Origin: Streptacidiphilus carbonis
GTDB lineage: Bacteria > Actinomycetota > Actinomycetes > Streptomycetales > Streptomycetaceae
DNA length: 38,028 nucleotides
Assembly (NCBI RefSeq): GCF_000787775.1
Contig: NZ_BBPM01000035.1
Location: forward strand, 41,997-80,024
Direction of reading: 5' to 3'
The notes under the pieces were generated by a model. That model did no database searches. It was not told the DNA's origin and was given only the letters and a program-made list of their open reading frames with translations. Positions 23,662-31,594 of this stretch are shown piece by piece. Numbering within the stretch: the first letter of the stretch is position 1; the number at the start of each line of letters is the position of its first letter. The position numbers and the translations under genes are program-made.

Positions 23662-24264
23662 ATGGGCGGAGCACTCACGGCCAAGGGGCGGGCCACCCGG
23701 GACCGGATCGTCCACGGCGCCGCGGAGGTGCTGCGCGACCGGGGCGTGGCCTCGGCAACCCTGGACGACGTGCTGTCCCGCACCGGAACGAGCAAGAGCC
23801 AGCTGTTCCACTACTTCCCCGAGGGCAAGGACCAACTGCTACTCGCCGTGGCCCAGTTGGAGGCCGACCAGGTGCTCGCCGACCAGCAGCCGCATCTGGG
23901 CTGCCTGGACTCCTGGGACGCCTGGTCCCGCTGGCGCGACGCCGTCGTCGAACGCTACGAGGAGCAGGGGGACCACTGCCCGCTGGGCTCGATGTTCCTG
24001 CAGATCGGCCGGGACACCCCCGGCGCGCGGGCGATCGTGGTCGAGCTGCTGCGCCAGTGGCAGGAGCACCTGGCCACCGGCATCAGAGCCATGCAGGAAG
24101 CAGGACACGTGCCCGCCGGCCTCGACGTCGACCGCGCGGCGGCAGCCCTGCTCGCCGGGATCCAGGGCGGGGTGACGATCCTGCTCTCCACCGGCCGCTC
24201 CGACCACCTCCGCGCGGCTCTGGACCAGGGCATCGCCGGACTGCGCCCCATATCTGTGCCCTGA
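23662..24264 (+). CDS. TetR-family regulator of the SDR gene
   Basis: The 200-residue protein has an N-terminal TetR helix-turn-helix at about residues 31-54 (SATLDDVLSRTGTSKSQLFHYF). Its ligand domain resembles the TetR_C_16/YcdC-like group (DHCPLGSMFLQIG, LDVDRAAAALLAGIQGGVTI). GGAGGAG precedes the ATG. Divergent from the SDR with two matching operators, it is most probably its repressor and an autorepressor. A strong hairpin directly follows its stop. Confidence 0.92.
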   Translation: MGGALTAKGRATRDRIVHGAAEVLRDRGVASATLDDVLSRTGTSKSQLFHYFPEGKDQLLLAVAQLEADQVLADQQPHLGCLDSWDAWSRWRDAVVERYEEQGDHCPLGSMFLQIGRDTPGARAIVVELLRQWQEHLATGIRAMQEAGHVPAGLDVDRAAAALLAGIQGGVTILLSTGRSDHLRAALDQGIAGLRPISVP

Positions 24265-24309
24265 ACAGCGGTGTCCCGGACCAACCCCGTGGGTCCGGGA
24301 CACCGCTGT
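24265..24309. terminator. Bidirectional terminator, perfect 18-bp stem
   Basis: The arms at 24265-24282 (ACAGCGGTGTCCCGGACC) and 24292-24309 are exact reverse complements around a 9-base loop. The hairpin starts at the base after the tetR stop and ends 7 bp before the stop of the converging gene, so it serves both. Confidence 0.9.
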
Positions 24310-24316
24310 GGCTCTG

Positions 24317-25498
24317 TCAGGAGATGGAGAAGAACGGAGTGTCGCCCCGCACGCTGAAGCTCGGGACAGTGCTGACGGTGGTTGAGCCGCCGCCCGGCCC
24401 GTCGGTGCCGTTCGTGGCCGTTATCGACAACTGGCCGCGCGGGGCGGTGAGGCAGGCGTCGTGGGTGGGCGGGACGATCAACCGGAAGCGCAGGGTCACG
24501 CTCTGGCCGGCCGCGAGCGGGACCGTGTCGAACCGCGGCCACTGCTGGGCGAGCGAGATGTTCTGCCAGGACGCGCCGTTCCACCACTGGGCGGTGGTGA
24601 ACGGGGTGTAGCTGCAGTAGGCGGTGGACCCGTAGGCATCGAAGTAGAGACCCACCGCGCTGTAGTCGGCCGTGGTGCCGTTGGTCAGGGTGAAGTCGGA
24701 CTCGGCCGAGGTGGTGCCGTGTTTCACCGAGCTCGGTCCGGTCGCGGTTATCGTCGGTGCGGCCAGCGGGAGGGTCCGTGCCTGCGAGACCGGCGCCGTG
24801 GCGCCGTCGACCAGGCTGACCCGGAAGCTGACGGACTCGACGCCGACCGGTGTCACCCGGAGGTGCTCCTGCACGCTCGTCCCCGCCGGGAGGGACAGCC
24901 GGTACGTCGCGGTGTCGGCGCCCATTCCAGAAGCCGCCGCGGTGTAGCTGACCGGGACCGCGACCCACGCGCCGCCGGGACCGTCCTGGCGCTGCACGAT
25001 GCCGCGCTCCGAGGGCGTGGTCGACATGGGCGCTCCACCGGTCGGGGTGCCCAGGTTCACCGTGACCGTCTCGGTGCGGGCCGCGCCGGAGTTGGTGGCG
25101 GTGAAGCCGACCAGGTTGGCGGTGCCCTTGGCCAGGGCCGTGGGCAGTTGGAGGGACAGGGCGGGGGGTGCGTTGCCGGTGCCGCTCGACGTCGGGGCCG
25201 GTGGCGAGCTCGGACTCCTGCTGGGGCCCGCACTCGGGCTCGGACCGCCGGTGCTGGCGGAAACGCTCGGGCTGACGACGGGCACCACTGCGTCCGAGTC
25301 CCCGCCGGGCTGACCCCATGCCAGCGCGGCGCCGACGCCTCCGGCGAGGATCGCCGCTGACAGGGCGGAGACGGCGATCCGCCGGTGCACCGTGCGCTGT
25401 GCTCCGCGCCGGCGGGCGGCTTCGGGGCCGTGCGGCCGCGCGGCTGCTGCGGCCGAGGCGGCGATGGTCGACAGCTGGGTGTCGAGGTCCTCAGGCAC
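24317..25498 (-). CDS. Membrane-anchored protein paired with an ECF sigma factor
   Basis: The 393-residue protein has a short cytoplasmic N-terminus (residues 1-40, MPEDLDTQLSTIAASAAAAA, then a basic stretch), one membrane helix (41-61) and a Ser/Pro/Thr linker (about 65-110). The outside part looks like two beta-sandwich modules (about 112-240 and 255-390; FTATNSGAARTETVTVNLG, SDFTLTNGTTADYSAVGLYF). The GTG start lies 2 bp after the stop of the sigma factor and has AAGGAG nine bases upstream; earlier in-frame codons lie inside the sigma gene. The topology and coupling suggest an anti-sigma or sensor role, but the cytoplasmic part lacks the HxxxCxxC zinc motif of common anti-sigma factors. 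I do not recognise the family. Confidence 0.78.
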   Translation of the reverse strand: MPEDLDTQLSTIAASAAAAARPHGPEAARRRGAQRTVHRRIAVSALSAAILAGGVGAALAWGQPGGDSDAVVPVVSPSVSASTGGPSPSAGPSRSPSSPPAPTSSGTGNAPPALSLQLPTALAKGTANLVGFTATNSGAARTETVTVNLGTPTGGAPMSTTPSERGIVQRQDGPGGAWVAVPVSYTAAASGMGADTATYRLSLPAGTSVQEHLRVTPVGVESVSFRVSLVDGATAPVSQARTLPLAAPTITATGPSSVKHGTTSAESDFTLTNGTTADYSAVGLYFDAYGSTAYCSYTPFTTAQWWNGASWQNISLAQQWPRFDTVPLAAGQSVTLRFRLIVPPTHDACLTAPRGQLSITATNGTDGPGGGSTTVSTVPSFSVRGDTPFFSIS

Positions 25499-25500
25499 GG

Positions 25501-26052
25501 CTAGATCTCCTTCCCGGTGACGGGCCGTGGACCGGCGCCCCGGTCGCTGGTGCGGGGCGCCGCGATGTCGGTGTGCTCCGACAGGTGGGGGGCGAGGGCC
25601 TTGCGGCCGCGGGAGAGCCGGGCCTTGACCGTTCCGGCCGGCACGCCGCACTGGGCGGCTATCTCGTCCACCGACAGGCCGACCAGGTGGTGCAGCACGA
25701 TCGACTCGCGCTGGTCGGCTGAGATCTTCCGCAGCGCCGCCACCAGGGCGAGGTGATCCGGGTTCAGGCCCTGCACCATGGCAGGAGTGCGGTCCCGGCG
25801 GTGCGCCGAGAGCCGGTTCACGGCCTTGCGCCAGGACGAGACGCTGAGCCGGTAGGCGACGGTGCGCACCCAGACCTCGGGCGCGCCCAGCCTGCTGACC
25901 CTGGACCAGCGCTGCCAGGCCCGCGCATAGGCCTCCTGGACGCAGTCCTCGGCCTCGTTCATGCTGCCCGTCATGGCGTACACCTGGCCCACCGTCCGCC
26001 GGTACGTCGCGGCGTAGAACCCGTCGAAATCGACACTGGGCTCGTCGCTCAC
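25501..26052 (-). CDS. ECF RNA polymerase sigma factor, SigE-family type
   Basis: The 183-residue protein has sigma region 2 (about residues 8-75: DFDGFYAATYRRTVGQVYAM, EDCVQEAYARAWQRW) and region 4 (about 105-160: ALRKISADQRESIVLHHLVG, VDEIAAQCGVPAGTVKARLSRGR). It belongs to the short alternative sigma factors of actinomycetes that are linked to membrane partners. The GTG start has a GGAGG site closely upstream. A candidate ECF promoter of its own lies at 26111-26136, suggesting autoregulation. The following gene, 2 bp away, is its likely regulator. Confidence 0.92.
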   Translation of the reverse strand: MSDEPSVDFDGFYAATYRRTVGQVYAMTGSMNEAEDCVQEAYARAWQRWSRVSRLGAPEVWVRTVAYRLSVSSWRKAVNRLSAHRRDRTPAMVQGLNPDHLALVAALRKISADQRESIVLHHLVGLSVDEIAAQCGVPAGTVKARLSRGRKALAPHLSEHTDIAAPRTSDRGAGPRPVTGKEI

Positions 26053-26110
26053 CGCGCCTCCCCTCCCACTTGTCCTTCGGCAGCGTGCTCCCTGGCCCTG
26101 CCGCAGTGTT

Positions 26111-26136
26111 CACGTCTGGCGGGGCACCCCAGTTGC
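26111..26136 (-). promoter_or_regulatory. Candidate ECF-type promoter of the sigma operon
   Basis: On the minus strand GCAACT (26131-26136) and CGTG (26111-26114) are 16 bp apart, the AAC/CGT pattern and spacing of ECF promoters. A small hairpin, GGGG-CA-CCCC, lies in the spacer (26121-26130). Confidence 0.4.
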
Positions 26137-26262
26137 ATGCGGAGGCCAGGAAATATCGGGCCGGTCGGGCCTGGCAGGCGGGCAGCGGCGGCGCCTCGGT
26201 GCGAACGGCCCGGTGAACCCGGGGCCGGACAACGGCCTGAAGGACGTCAGGCCGCCAGACCG

Positions 26263-27027
26263 TCAGACAGCAGAAGGCCGCTGCCGTGCGACCTGGGCCT
26301 GCTCGATCAGGGTGCGCACCTCGGCTTCGAAGAGCAGGGCAGGGTCGATGCCGGTGGAGGCAAGGTGGTGGCCCAGTTCCAGGCTGATCACGCCGTGCAG
26401 CCTGGTCCAGCAGAACAGCCCCAGCGCTAGCACCGGCACCGGCAGGTCGGGCATGGAGGTGCGGGCCGCCCAGGCACGGAGCTGCTCGCCCAGCGCGGAT
26501 TCGTCGGGCTCAGAGGCCTCGCCGTCCGGATCCGAATCCAACCCCGAACCCGAGCCCGCGTCCGGCCCGGCCAACGGCAGCAGGGCGCCGAACACGGCGG
26601 CCATGGTCCGGGACGCCGCCGGGACGGTGCGCTCGGGGGCGAGGTCCTGGCCCGAGCCGCTGGTGGTCTGGAAGATCAGCCGGTAGGGGTTGGGGTGCTC
26701 CAGGGCCCAGCCGCGAAAGGCCTGCGCCAGGGCGGTGAGCTGCTGCGCCGGCCCGGCGCCGCTGCGTTCGACGGCGGCCTCGACCGTGTCCGCGAGCGAG
26801 TCGTAGAACTCGACGACCAGGTCGGCCAGCAGTGCGTCGCGGCCGTCGAAGTAGCGGTAGATCGCGGCGGGTGACATCGCCATGGTGCGGGCGATGCCGT
26901 TGAGCGAGACCGCCTCCGGACCGCCGACGGCGATCTGCTCCATCGCCAGTGCCTTGATCTCCTGCAGCGTCTGCTCGCGCCGCTGCTCGCGCCGGCTCGG
27001 CCGGACCGTGCCTGCCGCCATCTGCAT
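26263..27027 (-). CDS. TetR-family regulator of the adjacent oxidoreductase
   Basis: The 254-residue protein has a TetR helix-turn-helix at about residues 39-61 (VSLNGIARTMAMSPAAIYRYFDG). The C-terminal domain is of the WHG type (LEHPNPYRLIFQTTSGSG, LGLFCWTRLHGVISLELGHHL). An acidic Gly/Ser/Asp-rich insertion (GPDAGSGSGLDSDPDGEASE) lies between helices and looks disordered. An in-frame ATG at 27051 lies inside the operator dyad, so I prefer 27027 (or 27021); none has a strong ribosome site. It is divergent from the quinone oxidoreductase and presumably represses it. Confidence 0.88.
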   Translation of the reverse strand: MQMAAGTVRPSRREQRREQTLQEIKALAMEQIAVGGPEAVSLNGIARTMAMSPAAIYRYFDGRDALLADLVVEFYDSLADTVEAAVERSGAGPAQQLTALAQAFRGWALEHPNPYRLIFQTTSGSGQDLAPERTVPAASRTMAAVFGALLPLAGPDAGSGSGLDSDPDGEASEPDESALGEQLRAWAARTSMPDLPVPVLALGLFCWTRLHGVISLELGHHLASTGIDPALLFEAEVRTLIEQAQVARQRPSAV

Positions 27028-27046
27028 CACCCATTCACTTTGAGAC

Positions 27047-27079
27047 TGCATTGACAGAGTAGCAGTGCATCCATACTGT
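27047..27079 (+). promoter_or_regulatory. Promoter of the oxidoreductase with overlapping TetR dyad
   Basis: A consensus-like pair, TTGACA (27051-27056) and TACTGT (27074-27079), has 17-bp spacing. The dyad TGCATTG-N9-CAGTGCA (27047-27069, one mismatch) covers the -35 and most of the spacer, so a bound TetR would block the polymerase. Confidence 0.65.
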
Positions 27080-27134
27080 GATGGGTATTAACTTTGCAGC
27101 TGTAGGTAACCAACGAGAGCAAGGGACGTGGATC

Positions 27135-28199
27135 ATGAACAGCGGCCACCAGGAAGCCGGCACCGCCACCGCCACCGCCACCGAGGTCGTCCTGCCGGGA
27201 CTGGTCGAGCCGGACGGGCTGGTCGTCAGCAGCCGTCCGCTGCCGGTCGCCGGGGCGGGGCAGGCGCTGGTCCGGGTCGAGGCCAGCGGCATCTCCTTCG
27301 CCGAGCAGCAGATGCGCCGTGGCCGCTACCCCGGCCAGCCCGCGTTCCCCTTCGTGCCCGGCTACGACCTGATCGGTGAGGTCACCGCGGTCGGCCCCGG
27401 AGTCGAACATTCGCTCGTCGGGACCCGGGTCGCGGCGTTGACCAAGACCGGCGGCTGGGCCAGCCACGCGGTGCTGTCGGCCGACACCCTGGTCCCGGTC
27501 CCCGAAGGGCTGGGCGCGGTCGAGGCCGAGACGGTGGTCGTCAACGGCCTGACGGCCTGGGGCCTGCTGCACCGCAAGGCCAAGGTCCGGCGCGGCCAGA
27601 CCGTCCTGGTGCACGGGGCCAACGGCGGCGTCGGCACTGTCCTGGTCCAACTCGCCCGGCACGCCGGGGTGCGGGTGATCGGCGCCGCCTCGCCGCGGCA
27701 CCACGACGCGCTGCGGGCCCTGGGCGTCGAGCCGGTCGACTACGCGGACCTGGACGCCCTGGTCGCCCGGGTGCGGGAACTCGCCCCGGGCGGGGTCGAC
27801 GCCGTCTTCGACAACATCGGCGGCGCCACCCTGAAGGCCTCCTGGAAGCTGCTGGCCCCCAAGGGCACGCTGGTCAGCTACGCCATCGCCTCGGCAGCGA
27901 GCGGAACCGAAGCGCTGGTGCCGCAGTTCATCGCGCTGCTGGCCCGGCTCGCACTGTGGTCCGCGCTGTCCAACCGGGGCCGCAGCGCGAGCTTCTACGA
28001 CGTGTGGAGCGGCAAGCACCTGCGCCCGGCCCACTTCCGCGCCGTCCTGCACCAGGACCTGGGCACGGTCCTCGGTCTGCTCGCCGACGGCGTGCTCACC
28101 GCCGAGGTCGGCGCCCGCTTCCCGCTCACCGAGATCGCCGCGGCGATGAAGCTGGCCGAGTCGCACACGGTGCGCGGCAAGGTCGTGCTGATCCCTTGA
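27135..28199 (+). CDS. Medium-chain NADPH:quinone oxidoreductase-like protein
   Basis: The 354-residue protein belongs to the MDR superfamily. It has the GroES-like N-terminal domain (SGISFAEQQMRRGRYPGQ, PFVPGYDLIGEVTAVGPGV) and the Rossmann motif HGANGGVGTVLVQLARHAG (from residue 160). The zinc-ligand Cys/His residues of alcohol dehydrogenases are not seen, as in quinone oxidoreductases. The ATG at 27135 has AAGGGA eight bases upstream; earlier in-frame codons sit near the promoter. The N-terminus has a low-complexity TATATAT run from repeated ACC GCC codons. It is divergent from a TetR and lies behind a promoter that the repressor should block; its role may be to detoxify quinones or reactive enones. 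Confidence 0.9.
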   Translation: MNSGHQEAGTATATATEVVLPGLVEPDGLVVSSRPLPVAGAGQALVRVEASGISFAEQQMRRGRYPGQPAFPFVPGYDLIGEVTAVGPGVEHSLVGTRVAALTKTGGWASHAVLSADTLVPVPEGLGAVEAETVVVNGLTAWGLLHRKAKVRRGQTVLVHGANGGVGTVLVQLARHAGVRVIGAASPRHHDALRALGVEPVDYADLDALVARVRELAPGGVDAVFDNIGGATLKASWKLLAPKGTLVSYAIASAASGTEALVPQFIALLARLALWSALSNRGRSASFYDVWSGKHLRPAHFRAVLHQDLGTVLGLLADGVLTAEVGARFPLTEIAAAMKLAESHTVRGKVVLIP

Positions 28200-28219
28200 A
28201 CGGGGTCGGTCGGAGCGGG

Positions 28220-28262
28220 TTGTACCGAGTTGCGGAACAGCCGCTATTCTCACGTTGAAACG
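28220..28262 (+). promoter_or_regulatory. Promoter and LacI half-site of the second lacI
   Basis: TTGTAC (28220-28225) and TATTCT (28245-28250) are 19 bp apart. Directly after the -10 is ACGTTG (28252-28257), within CGTTGAAACG. This repeats the right half of the operators at 35435 and 35689 and suggests autoregulation by the same protein. Confidence 0.35.
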
Positions 28263-28313
28263 GCGTCATGGAGGGCTCGTGGGGCCCCCGCCGGAGGTGG
28301 ACGGGGTGGGTCC

Positions 28314-29348
28314 GTGGCGGCAAGGAGCGGCGGCTCGGCGGTGGCGCGGCTCAAGGACGTCGCGGAGGCCGCCGGGGTCTCGGTGAAGACGGTCTCCAAT
28401 GTCGTCAACGGATCCGTCCAGGTGGCCGAGGAGACCCGGGCCCGGGTCCAGCTGGCGATCGACGAGTTGGGCTACCAGCCGAACATGACGGCCCGTCGGC
28501 TGCGCACGGGACGCAGCGGGGTGATCGCCCTGGCCTTCCCCGAACTGCCTTCGCCGTACTTCGCCGAACTCGCGGTCGAGGTGATCGCGGCGGCCCGCCG
28601 GCACGGCTGCACGGTGCTGATGGACGACACCGGGGGAGACCCGGGGGCGGAGCTGCGGATCGCCTCGGGGCTCGGCGATCCGATGATCGACGGGGTGATC
28701 CTGAGCCCGCTGGGGCTGGACCAGGCCGAGCTGGTGGACCGGGAGCGCCCGATCCCGCTGGTGCTGCTCGGCGAGGCCGACCTGGGCCCGGTCGCGGACC
28801 GGGTGCACATCGACAATGTGTCGGCGGCCCGGGACGCCACCCGGCACCTGGTGGACCAGGGGTACCGCCGGATCGGCGCCATCGGCTGGCAGGACCCCTC
28901 GCCCCGGGCCACCGCGCAGCAGCGGCTGCAGGGCTACGCCGAGGCACTGCAGAGCGCCGGGCTGCAGCTGGACCCCGCGCTCCACCCGCCGGTGCGCTCC
29001 TACTTCCGGCCGGACGGGGCCGCGGCGATGCGGCGGCTGCTGAAGCTGCCGGAACGGCCCGACGCCGTCTTCTGCTTCAACGACCTGCTGGCGCTGGGTG
29101 CGATGCGCGCGGTGCACGAGGCGGGGCTGCGGACTCCGGAGGACATCGCGCTGGTCGGCTTCGACGACGTGGAGGAGGCCGAGTACGCGATCCCCTCGCT
29201 GACGACCATCGCCCCGGACAAGACCAAGATCGCGGAACTGGCGGTCAGCCTGCTGCTGCAGCGGATCGTCCACGGGGACGCGGCGCCCAGTCAGTTCCTG
29301 ACCCCTGGTTACCGGTTGGTGGTCCGGGAGAGCAGCCGCCGCCGCTGA
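28314..29348 (+). CDS. LacI-family repressor, paralogue of the lacI in the ABC operon
   Basis: The helix-turn-helix (RLKDVAEAAGVSVKTVSNVV, residues 12-31) and hinge (LAIDELGYQPNMTARRLRTG) are canonical. The sensor domain has IALAFPELPSPYFAELA, FCFNDLLALGAMRAVHE, VGFDDVEEAEYAIPSLTTIA and PDKTKIAELAV. Nearly the same signatures recur in the LacI at 29504-30535, so the two are paralogues. The GTG at 28314 is my choice because it gives the usual short lead before the helix-turn-helix; GGAGGTGG lies about 14 bases upstream, so the exact start is uncertain. It is convergent with the ABC operon across a long hairpin and is a candidate regulator of that operon. Confidence 0.9.
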   Translation: MAARSGGSAVARLKDVAEAAGVSVKTVSNVVNGSVQVAEETRARVQLAIDELGYQPNMTARRLRTGRSGVIALAFPELPSPYFAELAVEVIAAARRHGCTVLMDDTGGDPGAELRIASGLGDPMIDGVILSPLGLDQAELVDRERPIPLVLLGEADLGPVADRVHIDNVSAARDATRHLVDQGYRRIGAIGWQDPSPRATAQQRLQGYAEALQSAGLQLDPALHPPVRSYFRPDGAAAMRRLLKLPERPDAVFCFNDLLALGAMRAVHEAGLRTPEDIALVGFDDVEEAEYAIPSLTTIAPDKTKIAELAVSLLLQRIVHGDAAPSQFLTPGYRLVVRESSRRR

Positions 29349-29376
29349 GGGATCGTCCTCATCCGCGGACCGTAGG

Positions 29377-29479
29377 TGGTTGGTCGCGCAGTTCCCCGCG
29401 CCCCTGACGGGGCTGCAACTGAACCACGGTGAGTGAGTTGCACCCCCTCCAGGGGCGCGGGGAACTGCGCGACCAACCA
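29377..29479. terminator. Long two-part hairpin, repeated streptomycete-type element
   Basis: Perfect 30-bp arms (29377-29406 and 29450-29479, beginning TGGTTGGTCGCGCAGTTCCC) flank 43 bases. Within these is a second stem of 12-bp arms with one mismatch (GGGGCTGCAACT at 29409-29420, AGTTGCACCCCC at 29436-29447). I recall the GCGCAGTTCCCCGCGCCCCT core from many intergenic sites in Streptomyces genomes. It lies between two converging lacI genes and should stop transcription from both. Confidence 0.8.
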
Positions 29480-29503
29480 GGCACATGCGGCACCGAAAGG
29501 CCG

Positions 29504-30535
29504 TCAGAACCTCCGCCCGGCCCCCGCCGTGGACTCCCGCACGACGAGCCTGTGACCGGGACGGATCCGCCGTGGCGGGGGTGCCGCCTGCCGGCTGCCC
29601 GCGGCGATGCGTTCCAGGAGGCAGTCCACCGCGAGTCGGGCGATCTCATGCTTGTCCGGGGCGACCGTGGTCAGGGACACCGCTGCGTAGCGGCCTTCCT
29701 CGACGTCGTCGAATCCCACCACGGCCACGTCCTGCGGCACCCGCAGCCCGCGTTCCGACAGGGCGCGCATCGCCCCGAGGGCCACCACGTCGTTGTAGGC
29801 GAAGACGGCGTCGAGCCGCTCGCCGCGGTCCAGCAGGGCGGCCATCGCGACCGCGCCGTCGCGGCGGTCGTAGCCCTCGGTGGCGGCGACCAGCGCGTCC
29901 CGGGCGACTCCGCCGGACGCGGTGATCTCCTGCCGCCAGCCGCGCAGCCGCAGATGGGCCGGCTGCCGCGCGCTCTCCTGCCGGGCGCCCAGGAAGGCGA
30001 TGTGACGGCGGCCCAGGTCCAGCAGGTGCCGAACGGCGGCCCGGGCGGCGGCGACATTGTCGATGGCGATGTGGTCGTACGGCGCGTCGTACTCCCGCTC
30101 GCCGAGCAGCACCATCGGCGGTCCCCCGGTCCGCGCGAGCAGGTCCTCGGCCTCCAGCTGGATCGGGCTGAGGATGAGTCCGTCGATGAGGTGCGCGCGG
30201 AAGCCCTGGGAGACCAGGGCCTCCTTCTCACGCAGCCCTGCGGTGTGGTCGAGCAGCACGATCTGCTCATGCAGCGCGGCCGCGTCGATGACGGCTCCGG
30301 CGACCTCGGCGAAGTACGGGTTGCCGAGTTCGGGGACGGCCAGCGCGATGATGCCGGTACGGCCCTTGCGCAGGTGGCGCGCCGTCAGATTGGGCCGGTA
30401 GCCCAGTTCGTCGATGGCGCGCTGGACCCGGGCCCGCGTCTCCGGCGTCACATGGGGATAGGCGTTGACCACATTGGAGACGGTCTTGACGGACACGCCC
30501 GCGCGGAGCGCGACGTCCTTGAGGCTGACGCCCAC
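29504..30535 (-). CDS. LacI-family repressor, last gene of the ABC operon
   Basis: The 343-residue protein begins MGVSLKDVALRAGVSVKTVS, a canonical LacI helix-turn-helix, with the hinge ELGYRPNLTARHLRKG. Sensor-domain landmarks are GIIALAVPELGNPYFAEVAG, VFAYNDVVALGAMRALSE and GFDDVEEGRYAAVSLTTVAP. The GTG start has AGGAAAGAG upstream. It starts 36 bp after the second permease on the same strand, so it is co-transcribed with the importer that it probably controls. Its paralogue lies just beyond the hairpin, so which of the two binds the shared CG-centred operator is open. Confidence 0.92.
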   Translation of the reverse strand: MGVSLKDVALRAGVSVKTVSNVVNAYPHVTPETRARVQRAIDELGYRPNLTARHLRKGRTGIIALAVPELGNPYFAEVAGAVIDAAALHEQIVLLDHTAGLREKEALVSQGFRAHLIDGLILSPIQLEAEDLLARTGGPPMVLLGEREYDAPYDHIAIDNVAAARAAVRHLLDLGRRHIAFLGARQESARQPAHLRLRGWRQEITASGGVARDALVAATEGYDRRDGAVAMAALLDRGERLDAVFAYNDVVALGAMRALSERGLRVPQDVAVVGFDDVEEGRYAAVSLTTVAPDKHEIARLAVDCLLERIAAGSRQAAPPPRRIRPGHRLVVRESTAGAGRRF

Positions 30536-30571
30536 GGCACTCTTTCCTGGTGTTCGAAACGGGCGCTGCGG

Positions 30572-31594
30572 TCAGGACAGCTGCTGGGTTCTGCTGAGGA
30601 GTGTCTGCAGCAGCACCACCAGCGCCAGGAACGCGCCGTTGACGGTGTCGGTGAAGGCCGACCCGTACTGGGAGAAGTAGTGGTCGATCAGGTTGTGGAT
30701 CACCGCGAGCAGCAGTACCCCGCTGACGGTGCCGCCGATGGAGCCGCTGCCGCCGGTGAGCAGCGTGCCGCCGATGACGACGGCGGAGATGGCGGTGAGC
30801 TCGTAGCCGACGCCGATGGTGGTGACGCCCGATCCGAGGCGTGCGCTGCCCAGAGCGCCTGCTGCGGCGGCCAGGGTGCCGGAGAGCAGGTAGACCAGGA
30901 CCTTGGCGCGGGCGACCGGCAGACCCATCAGCACGGCGGCGTTCTCGTTGCCGCCCAGCGCGGTGAGGGCGGCGCCGAAACGGGTGCGGGTCAGCAGCAG
31001 CCCTCCGAGCGCGAACAGCACCGCTACCAGGACCACCGGCGTCCACACCCCGGCGCCGAGGTTGCGGAACCACGACCCGGCCGGAACCAGATAGGTGGTC
31101 GCCCCTTCACGGGTGACCGCCTGCAGCAGTCCGCGGGCGCCGAGCAGCCCGGCCAGGGTGACGATGAAGGGCGCCATGCCGGCCCGGGCGATCAGCAGTC
31201 CCTGGACGGTTCCCCAGGCAGCGCCGACCGCCAGCGGCAGCAGGATCGCGAGCCAGGTCCCGCCGGTCTGCGCGCCGTAGGCGCCCAGTACCCCGCCGAG
31301 CGCGTACATCGAGCCCACGGAGAGGTCGATTCCGCCGGTGATGATCACAAAGGTCATGCCGAGGGCGAGCAGCCAGACGAAGGCGTTGTTCCCCAGGATG
31401 CTGCTGATGTTGGACCAGGTGGGGAAGGTCGCGGAGGTGGCCGAGGCGATGGCGGCGACCAGCACCAGCACCGCGAGCGCGCCGCGGTGCTGGATCTGCC
31501 CGGCGAGCCGTTCGCGCAGCGGCAGCCGGGCGCCCTGGGCCGCCGGGCCGGTCCCGGCGGGCGTCGTGGTGGACGGGAGGACGGTGGGGCTCAT
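30572..31594 (-). CDS. ABC sugar permease, second subunit (YjfF/RbsC type)
   Basis: The 340-residue protein is of the BPD_transp_2 family with 8-10 helices. It has the conserved FVIITGGIDLSVGSMYALGG segment, then GMAPFIVTLAGLLGARGL, GNENAAVLMGLPVAR, and VVIGGTLLTGGSGSIGGTV. The ATG overlaps the stop of the first permease (TGA/ATG on the minus strand). Frames that extend further upstream are the shadow of that gene. It pairs with the first permease to form a ribose/galactofuranose-type channel. Confidence 0.93.
   Translation of the reverse strand: MSPTVLPSTTTPAGTGPAAQGARLPLRERLAGQIQHRGALAVLVLVAAIASATSATFPTWSNISSILGNNAFVWLLALGMTFVIITGGIDLSVGSMYALGGVLGAYGAQTGGTWLAILLPLAVGAAWGTVQGLLIARAGMAPFIVTLAGLLGARGLLQAVTREGATTYLVPAGSWFRNLGAGVWTPVVLVAVLFALGGLLLTRTRFGAALTALGGNENAAVLMGLPVARAKVLVYLLSGTLAAAAGALGSARLGSGVTTIGVGYELTAISAVVIGGTLLTGGSGSIGGTVSGVLLLAVIHNLIDHYFSQYGSAFTDTVNGAFLALVVLLQTLLSRTQQLS

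Noticed and set aside
24317-26113. A single fused sigma/membrane protein of 598 codons
   Set aside because: The upstream part is an off-frame reading of the sigma gene. The sigma factor has its own stop at 25501, and the partner has its own GTG and ribosome site.
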